Part shown: one piece after another, positions 1 through 6,701 of the stretch
Layout of the letters: every line of letters starts with the position of its first letter
Position numbering within the stretch: position 1 is the first letter of the stretch
NCBI GenBank assembly: GCA_007124105.1
Contig: SLFT01000388.1
Location: 1 to 11,123 of the forward strand
DNA: 11,123 bases
Reading direction: 5' to 3'
From: Candidatus Hydrogenedentota bacterium
GTDB lineage: Bacteria; Hydrogenedentota; Hydrogenedentia; Hydrogenedentales; CAITNO01
Translations under genes and position numbers: made by a program
Notes under the pieces: generated by a model
What the model was told of the DNA's origin: nothing
Seen by the model: the letters and a program-made list of their open reading frames with translations, nothing else
Databases searched by the model: none

Positions 1-1
1 C

Positions 2-595
2 GCTTTCGATTTGTCGTTCCTGCGCGCCATACCGGGCCTGCGCATCCTCGCGCCACGCGACGATGTTGACATGGCGCTCATGCTGGAATGGGCGCTTTCA
101 CAAGACGAACCCGTGGCATTGCGCTATGCCCGCGACGTGGCTCCCACCATCGGCGCTGCCAACAAACGGGATGTGGCACACGCTGAAACATTGCGCGAAG
201 GAGACGATCTCGTCTTCCTCACAGTCGGGCCCTGCGCGGCGTCCGCTCTTGATGCGGCGGAAACGCTTGCGGCAGAGGGATACGAAGCGGCAGTGGTGGA
301 TGCGCGCTCAGTCAAACCGCTTGATACCGCTACGCTGGACGCTATTCGCCATAAACCAATTATAACGGTAGAGGAAAACGTTCTCGCCGGCGGATTTGGC
401 AGCGCTGTCCTTGAATATTTCGAACAGTGTGGACAATTACACGGGCTTGTGCTGTCGCGCATGGGCTTTGATGATATCCATTACGAACAGGCAACACGCC
501 AGGAACAACTGGCTATGTGCCGTCTCCATGCGGATGGACTGATAAACAGCGCCCGACAGATCATGGCACAGGTTGAAAGAACACTAACCGAATAA
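2..595 (+). CDS. dxs: 1-deoxy-D-xylulose-5-phosphate synthase, C-terminal part (5' end outside window)
   Basis: DXS condenses pyruvate with glyceraldehyde 3-phosphate, using thiamine diphosphate, to give DXP, the entry compound of the non-mevalonate isoprenoid pathway and a precursor of the thiamine thiazole and of pyridoxal phosphate. It is a cytosolic enzyme. The frame is open from base 2, and about 197 residues are visible of a protein that is usually 620-640 aa. The visible part starts with FDLSFLRAIPGLRILAPRDD, the end of the pyrimidine-binding transketolase domain, and runs through the C-terminal transketolase domain with the typical TVEENVLAGGFGSAV block. The motif usually seen as RYPRG reads RYARD here, a small departure. 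The stop is followed 36 bp later by thiS, so dxs probably heads or belongs to a thiamine operon. A TTG at base 11 is not a real start because homology continues upstream of it. Family assignment is very secure. Confidence 0.94.
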   Translation, partial: AFDLSFLRAIPGLRILAPRDDVDMALMLEWALSQDEPVALRYARDVAPTIGAANKRDVAHAETLREGDDLVFLTVGPCAASALDAAETLAAEGYEAAVVDARSVKPLDTATLDAIRHKPIITVEENVLAGGFGSAVLEYFEQCGQLHGLVLSRMGFDDIHYEQATRQEQLAMCRLHADGLINSARQIMAQVERTLTE

Positions 596-631
596 GCGTC
601 TGAATAACCCTTCACGGGAGATACAACATCC

Positions 632-838
632 ATGACAATGGAAATAACCGTCAACGGAGACCCGCGCCAATTACCGGAAAATAGTACCCTCGACGGTTTG
701 ATTCGTAACCTGGGTCTTTCCCCGGCAACAGTTGCCGCGCTGGTAAACGACGAGATTGTGGAGCGGGAGCATTTTGAGACAACACAACTCAGCGCCAGGG
801 ACACTGTAGAACTGGTGCGTTTCGTTCCGGGAGGATAA
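632..838 (+). CDS. thiS: ThiS sulfur carrier protein for thiamine thiazole synthesis
   Basis: This is a 68-aa ubiquitin-fold protein. ThiS is adenylated on its C-terminal glycine, converted to the thiocarboxylate, and donates sulfur to ThiG, which builds the thiazole ring from DXP and a dehydroglycine imine. The sequence begins MTMEITVNGDPRQLPENSTL and ends in VRFVPGG, with the obligatory Gly-Gly tail and the VxLxxFVxGG-like last strand typical of the family. Length matches the usual 65-70 aa. The ATG at 632 is preceded by GGGAG at 616-620, with an 11-nt spacing that is slightly long. A second in-frame ATG at 638 lies even further away. It sits 36 bp after dxs and 2 bp before thiE, consistent with one transcript. 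thiG, the partner enzyme, is not in the window. Confidence 0.92.
   Translation: MTMEITVNGDPRQLPENSTLDGLIRNLGLSPATVAALVNDEIVEREHFETTQLSARDTVELVRFVPGG
830..835 (+). promoter_or_regulatory. thiE ribosome-binding site inside the thiS Gly-Gly codons
   Basis: GGAGGA at 830-835 is a strong Shine-Dalgarno sequence 5 nt before the thiE ATG at 841. The same six bases are the last two sense codons of thiS (GGA GGA, Gly-Gly), followed directly by the TAA stop at 836-838. A ribosome terminating on thiS would therefore cover the thiE start site, which suggests translational coupling. The sequence overlap is seen directly; the coupling is inferred. Confidence 0.75.
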
Positions 839-840
839 GA

Positions 841-1497
841 ATGAATAGAGCGGCACGAACTGAGCGACTGCGCAACGCGGACCTGTATGTCGTCATTACA
901 GAATCCTTCTGCGCTGGACGCGCGTCCCTGGACATCCTGAAACAGTGCCTGGCGGCGGGGACAACACTGGTGCAGCTGCGCGAGAAAGGCATGAGCGACG
1001 GCCCGCTGCTGGAACTGGCCCACGCCTGGCGCACCGCCACCCGCGAGGCGGGCGCGCTGTTTATCGTGGATGATCGCGTGGACATTGCGTTGGCGGCCCA
1101 AGCCGACGGCGTACATTTGGGCCAGTCGGACATGCCGCTGTTCGATGCGCGACGCATCGCTCCGGAATTGATCCTTGGCGCGTCTTCCCATAGCCTTGAC
1201 GAGGCGCTGGCCGCGCAACGCGACGACGCGGATTATGTCAATATCGGCCCCATTTTCCCGACACAAACCAAGGATGTGCCCACTGGCGCTGTTGGGCCGC
1301 AACTTATTGCGGAAATTGCGCCGCACCTGCGCGTTCCCTTCACATGCATGGGCGGCATCAACCTTGATACGATAGACGCCGTGCTCGAACAGGGCGCACA
1401 AATTGCGGCCGTTGTCACCGCCGTTACCGCCGCAGAAGACCCATGCGCCGCAGCGCGACTGTTGCGCGAACGCATTGGCGCCAAACGATGTCCATAA
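841..1497 (+). CDS. thiE: Thiamine phosphate synthase
   Basis: ThiE couples HMP diphosphate with thiazole phosphate (carboxylate form) to make thiamine phosphate in the cytosol. The 218-aa product matches the usual 210-220 aa TIM-barrel enzyme. Family motifs appear in order: QLREKG (residues 45-50, with the substrate-binding Arg47 and Lys49), FIVDDRVDIAL (74-84), ADGVHLGQSDMP (88-99), GASSHS (113-118), YVNIGPIFPTQTKD (132-145), the phosphate-binding GGI (171-173) and VVTAVTAAEDP (191-201). All expected active-site regions look intact. The PTxTK loop (140-144) has one lysine where some homologues have two. The start at 841 is fixed by the strong GGAGGA site 5 nt upstream and the 2-bp gap to thiS. 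It forms a thiamine cluster with thiS and dxs. No clear intrinsic terminator is visible in the 161 bp that follow. Confidence 0.96.
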   Translation: MNRAARTERLRNADLYVVITESFCAGRASLDILKQCLAAGTTLVQLREKGMSDGPLLELAHAWRTATREAGALFIVDDRVDIALAAQADGVHLGQSDMPLFDARRIAPELILGASSHSLDEALAAQRDDADYVNIGPIFPTQTKDVPTGAVGPQLIAEIAPHLRVPFTCMGGINLDTIDAVLEQGAQIAAVVTAVTAAEDPCAAARLLRERIGAKRCP

Positions 1498-1645
1498 CGG
1501 GCGCGGCGCCGTCATACGACCGTACCGCCGCAGGGCAATATTGTCGAAACGGTTGCTGACCGCCCGATTCTGATTTCAAGAGCGTCAATAGACTACAATG
1601 GACGACATTGCCTCGCCGGATTCTAATGGGCCGGCACAACATCAT

Positions 1646-1650
1646 AGGAG
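1646..1650 (+). promoter_or_regulatory. Ribosome-binding site that sets the start of the FGE-sialidase gene
   Basis: AGGAG at 1646-1650 lies 8 nt before ATG 1659. The longer possible starts in the same frame (TTG 1608 and ATG 1626) have no such site before them, so 1659 is preferred. In the 1498-1658 gap the only promoter-like element I see is a TACAAT hexamer at 1594-1599. It has no good -35 hexamer at 16-18 bp, so I do not call a promoter. Confidence 0.65.
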
Positions 1651-1658
1651 CAAGAGCG

Positions 1659-3707
1659 ATGCTGACAGGTTTATGGGATTGGAAAGTAGCGTTTCTTCTC
1701 GGAATTCTGTGTTTCTTTGCCTTTGTGGGCAACGGCAGCCCTACCGAGATGGATGAGGATATGGGAACAGATGCAATGCGTGTAAACGTTCTTGGCATGG
1801 CCCTGGCGCTCATAGAGTCGGGGGGTTACGAACGCGGCAGTGAAGAGGGCGATTACGATGAACACCCCGTGCATGCCGTGACCATATCCACCCCCTTCTA
1901 TATGGGCGTTACGCCGGTTACCAACGCGCAATATGAACAGTTTGATCCGGCCCATCGCGAACTGCGCGGGAAACGGGGCTTTTCCACCGAGGATGACGAG
2001 GCGGTGGTGTTTGTCTCGTGGCAGGACGCCGTCGCCTTTTGCGACTGGTTAAGCGAAAAGGAAGGGAAACCTTATCGCCTGCCCACCGAGGCTGAATGGG
2101 AATACGCCTGCCGCGCGGGCACGACCACGCCCTTTCACACCGGCGATGAACTGCCGGAAGAATTTCACCGTCATCAGGAAAGCGAGTGGGACCCCGCGCC
2201 AACTTCGCTTGCGGTGGGCACAACGGCGCCCAACGCCTGGGGGCTGCGCGACATGCACGGGCTGGTAGAGGAGTGGTGCCTGGACTGGTATGGCCCGTAT
2301 CCGGAATCGGCGCAAACCGACCCGGTGGGGTATGCCTCCGGCGTGTCCCGTGTGACCCGGGGCGGCAGTCATAGCGTGGAGCCCTTCTACCTGCGCAGCG
2401 CCAACCGGTTGGGCGCGCTGCCGGACGACAAACACTGGCTTATCGGGTTCCGCGTGGTACAGGCTGAAATGCCGGAAACCGAGCCGCTGCCGGAACCAGA
2501 GGCGCCGTTGTGGGCGCAAGATGTGAACCAGGAGCCTTGGGACTGGCCGGAGGGCCCCGATGCCGATGAACCGTTCTTCATAAAGCCCATCAGTTTTGTG
2601 AATATCCCGCCCGACTCGAACGGACCACTTTTTTCGCGGCACAACCATTGCCCGGACATTACATATCTGCCCAATGGCGATCTGTTCGCCACATGGTACA
2701 CCTGCAACGAAGAACAAGGCCGCGAACTTGCGGTGGCGGCTGCGCGGTTCCGACGCGGCGCGGACGCCTGGGACGCCCCGTCGCTTTTCCTTAAGATACC
2801 AGACAGAAATATGCACGCCACTTCCATCTGGCGCGAACCCGACAGCAACCGTGTGTTTCATTTCCAGGGCGTGAGCGTCAGCTACGGCTGGGGAAATCTG
2901 GCGCTGTTCCACCGCGTCAGCGAAGACAATGGCGTCACCTGGTCACCCCACCACTGGATAAACCGCGAGCACGGGCTGCGCAACATGCCCATCGCAGGCG
3001 TTATCCGCACCCGTGAAGGCGCTATTGTCGTGCCCTGCGACGCAGTAACTGGCGGCCACGGCGGGTCCACCATCCATCTGAGTCGCGACGGCGGCGCAAC
3101 CTGGCGCGAGCCCGGGGCGGGAACGCCGCCGCCTGACTTCGTGGACGGCGGCGCGGGCGGAACCATTGCGGGCATCCACGCCGGTGTTGTAGAACTCGCT
3201 GACGGACGGTTGATGGCTTTGGGGCGGGGCGATTCCATTGATGAACACATGCCCAAGAGCGTCTCCAACGACTTGGGTAAAACCTGGACATACACCGCCA
3301 GCCCGTTCCCGCCTATCAGCAGCGGCCAGCGGCTGGTGTTGATACGGTTGGCGGAAGGCCCACTCCTTTTTGTCTCATTCACCGATCCCCGGCGCGAACG
3401 GAACCCGAAGGGCATGGCCTTTACCGACACAGAAGGCAACGAGTTTGTCGGCGCGGGCATGTACGCCGCATTATCTTATGACGAGGGGGAAACCTGGCCC
3501 ACGCGCAAACTCATTACGCCCGGCGATGGCGAATACGACGGCGGCGCGCATACAGGCAGGTTCATCACCACGCCCACGCTCGCCGAACATCGCGGCTATC
3601 TCGCGGCTGTCCAAACGCCGGACAACGTCATTCACCTCATATCAAGCAAATTGCATTACCGCATGAATCTGGCGTGGTTGACCACGCCCGCGGACCCGGT
3701 GGAATAG
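1659..3707 (+). CDS. Secreted two-domain protein: FGE/SUMF1-like domain fused to an Asp-box sialidase-like domain
   Basis: The product is 682 aa from ATG 1659. Residues 10-23 form a hydrophobic segment, read as a signal peptide or membrane anchor. Residues about 47-268 are an FGE-sulfatase (SUMF1/EgtB/PvdO) fold with classic landmarks: YMGVTPVTNAQY (81-92), RLPTEAEWEYACRAG (140-154), NAWGLRDMHGLVEEWCLDWY (192-211), RGGS (234-237) and IGFRV (262-266). The two cysteines essential in formylglycine-generating enzymes fall on Val240 and Leu245, so FGE chemistry is unlikely. After a Pro/Glu-rich linker (270-300), residues about 325-675 resemble the predicted neuraminidase (COG4692-type) propeller, with four Asp-boxes at 421-428, 475-482, 536-543 and 606-613. 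The substrate is unknown and sialidase activity is unproven. It stands alone on the + strand, converging on the GH39-like gene. Confidence 0.85.
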   Translation: MLTGLWDWKVAFLLGILCFFAFVGNGSPTEMDEDMGTDAMRVNVLGMALALIESGGYERGSEEGDYDEHPVHAVTISTPFYMGVTPVTNAQYEQFDPAHRELRGKRGFSTEDDEAVVFVSWQDAVAFCDWLSEKEGKPYRLPTEAEWEYACRAGTTTPFHTGDELPEEFHRHQESEWDPAPTSLAVGTTAPNAWGLRDMHGLVEEWCLDWYGPYPESAQTDPVGYASGVSRVTRGGSHSVEPFYLRSANRLGALPDDKHWLIGFRVVQAEMPETEPLPEPEAPLWAQDVNQEPWDWPEGPDADEPFFIKPISFVNIPPDSNGPLFSRHNHCPDITYLPNGDLFATWYTCNEEQGRELAVAAARFRRGADAWDAPSLFLKIPDRNMHATSIWREPDSNRVFHFQGVSVSYGWGNLALFHRVSEDNGVTWSPHHWINREHGLRNMPIAGVIRTREGAIVVPCDAVTGGHGGSTIHLSRDGGATWREPGAGTPPPDFVDGGAGGTIAGIHAGVVELADGRLMALGRGDSIDEHMPKSVSNDLGKTWTYTASPFPPISSGQRLVLIRLAEGPLLFVSFTDPRRERNPKGMAFTDTEGNEFVGAGMYAALSYDEGETWPTRKLITPGDGEYDGGAHTGRFITTPTLAEHRGYLAAVQTPDNVIHLISSKLHYRMNLAWLTTPADPVE

Positions 3708-3720
3708 CGCGGCGCGTTTT
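3671..3720 (+). terminator. Possible terminator structure at the convergent gene ends
   Basis: GGCGTGGT (3671-3678) and ACCACGCC (3681-3688) are perfect inverted arms inside the last codons of the sialidase-like gene. A second GC-rich pairing is possible between 3686-3693 and about 3707-3713, with one bulged C, followed by TTTT at 3717-3720. The T-run is short and the two hairpins compete for bases, so intrinsic termination is only a guess. The adjacent stops of the two converging genes are 12 bp apart, which makes some shared termination device plausible. Confidence 0.25.
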
Positions 3721-6596
3721 CATATATCTTGTGATTTCACAATGATGACGTTTGTTCCGTTGCCAACAAGGGACACCGGGAATTGTACAACGCCCCCGTC
3801 GTTCGCGACATGCTCCGACACGGCGGTAACGCGCAATTCGGCCCGCTCCTGGATGACGCGGAATTCTTCCTCGCTGTAGATGCGGTTGCGTTCGGAATCA
3901 GAGGCCTCCCTGTGCGCGCGCGCCAGGCGGTAATAGGAGTTGTGTTCCTTGTCAAATCGGTACTCCGTCACGGACGCCCGCTCCCAATTCAGACCCTCGA
4001 GACGCAACGTAATTTCGAAGGCAGTCTCTGAACGCGAAGCCGTATCTTCGTGATGATGGGCATGTACAACAATGCGCAGGTCTTCCTTTGTCATGGCAGC
4101 AAAACCAGACACGGCGTGACCGCCCACCTGCTCGAGGGGAAATACCCAATAGTCGTCGCGCAGTGTTGAAAGCAGGTTTACAAAATGGAACGCGGGGGTG
4201 GGAATAACCTCGCTCCGGTCGGCGAGCTGTATTTCACGCACCGTATCGTTCATCACGTCGAAATTACGAACGATGCCCGGCCAGTGCATCAGGATCAGAT
4301 CGCCGCCGTGCGCATATCGCTCGTCCTTCGCGCCCTGTTGCAATAACCGCCCCTGGAAGTCGGCCATCCATGACGTGAAATAGCCGTTGCCCAGATACAT
4401 GCCGGCGGCGCCGGGGTCATGAATGCGGCGCCAGGTGGGCACTGTCTCATGGCTGACAACAGGAAGGTCGGCGTAATACTCCGGGTCAATTTCCAGCGCC
4501 AGTTCCTTGCTTCGGATAAGTTTTGCCGCCGCAACATCCGACCCGTTATAGGTATGCACGGAAAGGAAATCAAGGGGGGCGCCCATGCCGTTGTTCGCGC
4601 GGCACAGGCGTTCGACGCGTGCGGAACGTTTCCCGTCCAGGCGCGGGTCCGCGTACGCCGCGTTCAACGTCACGGCGTCCTCGCTATCCACGTTCGGCGA
4701 GCAATGAATCAGAAAATCATCAAGCCGCAAATGGCGGTCGCCCCAGATGGCGCCCAACTCGAGGCCGCCCACCTGTACGTCGTCTGAGTCGTAGCCGCTG
4801 TCCTCGAAGGCCCGTAGAATAGCGTCCGCCGTGTAGTCGTAAAAACGCTGGAGTTCCATCCAGTCCTGGCTGCGCCAGTAAACACGCGTAAGATCGGGCT
4901 CGTTCAGGATAACCCAGGGCCAGTCGAGCGTGGCGGCGCCGTAGCGCTCAATAAGGTGGCGCGTAATCTCGCGGGTTACTTCATGGTGCTGGGCAAGGTC
5001 CTTGGCCGTCGTGCCTGAGCGCCCGTCAATCGCCAGGCAACCGATGGCGTCGGCAAAGCGAGGAATCGCACGGCGGCCGTAGCGCCCGTATACAATATCC
5101 CACTCATGGTTTACGCGCCCCCAGTAGTAACGGGGCGTACCCACGGGAGCAAACTTGCGCAGATAGGTTCCACCCGGCGGGAACAGGCCCGGCGCGTCGG
5201 GATTCTCTGTTTCCGGCAGCGGACGGGTATAGTCTATTTTCCAGCCGTCCGCGGGGTCGTCAAAGTCCGTTACGTTAACCACGCCGGCAGCGTCATGGGC
5301 AGCAACCACAAAAGCGCGGGCGCTGTGTACGCCGTCGGCGATGAGGATTTCGTCTCCCGGGTGGTAATCTTCGCTGAGCGGTCGGTTGGATGGGATGCCA
5401 TATTGCTCATGGCCAAAGAAATCTTCAACATGAAGCGATACAACGTCTTCCTCCCGGGCGACAGCAGTGATGCGTCGGGTCTCCTGTTCGCGCACGATGT
5501 TCGGGAAATTCTTGAACGGGTCCGGCTGATGCTCGAACCCCGCAAGATAGGCGTCGCGCTGGAGATTCCATGCATGGGGAAAGTCTTGCTGCGCTTCGGC
5601 GATGAGGTCGTAATGAGGCAACCGGCTTCTTGAACTGGTGCAGAATGCGGGCTTGGCAAGGGAATTGAAAAACTCGCCGTGCCATTGCACGTCCGGGCCC
5701 TTCGCAAGATCAAGAGAAAACGCCAGGGAATACGCGTCCGGCGCCGCCTCAGTGGTGAAATGCCATGACTGTTCTTCCTCGGGGAGAGATGCCCCGCGCG
5801 CCGATTCCGCTGTGACCGTAATCTGGTATTGCGTATTCGGCGTCAGCGGGATGTCGGATTCCACATAAGCTGCCAGGCCGCGTCCATACCGATTGTCGTC
5901 AACAGGAAACAACACGCCTGAATAGCCGTTCGTAAAGGTCTGATTGGGCCTGAGAACAGGGAAGGCTTCTCCGCCATCCGGCAGCAATGTAATGGCGACT
6001 GAATCCGCCTGTACCCTGTCCGAGACATCGTCCGAACCAATTATGACGAAGAAGCAGGTGTGAAGCGGTACATTCTTAACCCCGGGGTTCGGGCGCGGCA
6101 CATGGATAAGGTTGTAGGGATTCACCTGTTGTCGGTTTACCAGGCGCAGGGGCTGCGGCGGCCCATCAGACGGCGGCAACGGCTCCTCGTCATCTCTGTC
6201 TGGCAGGAAATCCGCCTGCAGCAGCCATTGCCCGTCGCAAAGGATAAGCGTATGCGATAGACGCAACTCCTCGCCGTTTTCCCATCGGATGTAAACATCT
6301 ACATGCGCGTACTCATCCTCAAGCGCTCTTATCTCCGTTTCAATGTGCGCAATGACGTACGATTCGTCCTGGTCTGTCGCGTTCAATTCCAGGAGCAACG
6401 CTTCCACCAGCGGACGGTCCTCGGGACGCACCCGCGCCAGGGCTTCCTCGATGCGACCGTCCGTTGCGTCCATATAGAACGCTTCGACAACCTGTTCCGG
6501 GCCATCAGGCACATCCGCAGTTGACATACATGTCACGGGGGCAATAATGAGAATTATGAACGCGTAACAACGTTCAATATAACCCAGTGTTTTCAT
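3720..6596 (-). CDS. Secreted GH39-like (clan GH-A) glycoside hydrolase with N-terminal NTF2-like and Ig-like domains
   Basis: The product is 958 aa from ATG 6594-6596, chosen because TAAGGAG lies 10 nt upstream and the first 23 residues then form a normal signal peptide (hydrophobic core 11-22). Residues about 33-130 resemble a DUF4878/NTF2-like domain (PEQVVEAFY near the start, DGQWLLQADF near the end). Residues about 175-283 resemble a Big_5-type Ig-like domain (LTPNTQYQITVTA, then WHFTTE). Residues about 290-830 look like a GH39/clan GH-A TIM barrel: ERYGAATLDWPWVILNEPDL (550-569) carries a likely acid/base Glu566, and VVSHETVP (713-720) a likely nucleophile Glu717. About 100 residues (385-485) rich in beta-type sequence seem inserted before the acid/base segment. 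The tail 855-958 looks like a beta-sandwich. It is probably cotranscribed after the PQQ gene, 105 bp upstream on the same strand. The substrate is unknown; xylosidase or iduronidase activity are family precedents only. Confidence 0.8.
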   Translation of the reverse strand: MKTLGYIERCYAFIILIIAPVTCMSTADVPDGPEQVVEAFYMDATDGRIEEALARVRPEDRPLVEALLLELNATDQDESYVIAHIETEIRALEDEYAHVDVYIRWENGEELRLSHTLILCDGQWLLQADFLPDRDDEEPLPPSDGPPQPLRLVNRQQVNPYNLIHVPRPNPGVKNVPLHTCFFVIIGSDDVSDRVQADSVAITLLPDGGEAFPVLRPNQTFTNGYSGVLFPVDDNRYGRGLAAYVESDIPLTPNTQYQITVTAESARGASLPEEEQSWHFTTEAAPDAYSLAFSLDLAKGPDVQWHGEFFNSLAKPAFCTSSRSRLPHYDLIAEAQQDFPHAWNLQRDAYLAGFEHQPDPFKNFPNIVREQETRRITAVAREEDVVSLHVEDFFGHEQYGIPSNRPLSEDYHPGDEILIADGVHSARAFVVAAHDAAGVVNVTDFDDPADGWKIDYTRPLPETENPDAPGLFPPGGTYLRKFAPVGTPRYYWGRVNHEWDIVYGRYGRRAIPRFADAIGCLAIDGRSGTTAKDLAQHHEVTREITRHLIERYGAATLDWPWVILNEPDLTRVYWRSQDWMELQRFYDYTADAILRAFEDSGYDSDDVQVGGLELGAIWGDRHLRLDDFLIHCSPNVDSEDAVTLNAAYADPRLDGKRSARVERLCRANNGMGAPLDFLSVHTYNGSDVAAAKLIRSKELALEIDPEYYADLPVVSHETVPTWRRIHDPGAAGMYLGNGYFTSWMADFQGRLLQQGAKDERYAHGGDLILMHWPGIVRNFDVMNDTVREIQLADRSEVIPTPAFHFVNLLSTLRDDYWVFPLEQVGGHAVSGFAAMTKEDLRIVVHAHHHEDTASRSETAFEITLRLEGLNWERASVTEYRFDKEHNSYYRLARAHREASDSERNRIYSEEEFRVIQERAELRVTAVSEHVANDGGVVQFPVSLVGNGTNVIIVKSQDI

Positions 6597-6606
6597 GGCG
6601 TTGGCG

Positions 6607-6613
6607 CTCCTTA
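6607..6613 (-). promoter_or_regulatory. Ribosome-binding site of the GH39-like gene, in a possible hairpin loop
   Basis: TAAGGAG, read on the minus strand at 6613-6607, is 10 nt before ATG 6596 and decides against the longer start at 6677, which has no comparable site. The site is flanked by complementary arms GGCGT (6619-6615) and ACGCC (6601-6597), which could place it in the loop of a 5-bp GC-rich hairpin ending at the start codon. Confidence 0.6.
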
Positions 6614-6663
6614 GACGCCTTGCAAAAAGCGTGTGATGATTTCCTGTTTGCGGGCGCGATGCA

Positions 6664-6675
6664 GCCTGGCCAGGC
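6664..6675. repeat. Perfect 12-bp palindrome between the two minus-strand genes
   Basis: GCCTGGCCAGGC is self-complementary across all 12 bases with no spacer. It lies 26 bp past the stop of the PQQ-propeller gene and 68 bp before the start of the GH39-like gene. A dyad of this type can be a protein-binding site, but in GC-rich DNA it may also arise by chance. No T-run follows, so it is not a terminator. Confidence 0.45.
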
Positions 6676-6701
6676 AATAGCCGTACACCATTATCGTCCT
6701 G

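Noticed and set aside
481..1515. 344-aa open frame on the minus strand opposite thiS and thiE
   Set aside because: It lies antisense to two secure genes, has no recognisable domain, and long antisense frames are expected in GC-rich coding DNA.
1608..1658. Upstream extension of the FGE-sialidase gene to TTG 1608 or ATG 1626
   Set aside because: No Shine-Dalgarno sequence precedes either start, while AGGAG sits 8 nt before ATG 1659.
2049..2912. 287-aa minus-strand open frame opposite the FGE-sialidase gene
   Set aside because: Low-complexity Arg/Gly/Ala-rich sequence without motifs; the plus strand here encodes conserved FGE and sialidase motifs.
6525..6533. Lipoprotein signal (Cys23) in the GH39-like protein
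   Set aside because: The residues before the cysteine are P-V-T, which do not fit the L-[AS]-[GA]-C lipobox, so ordinary signal peptidase processing is more likely.
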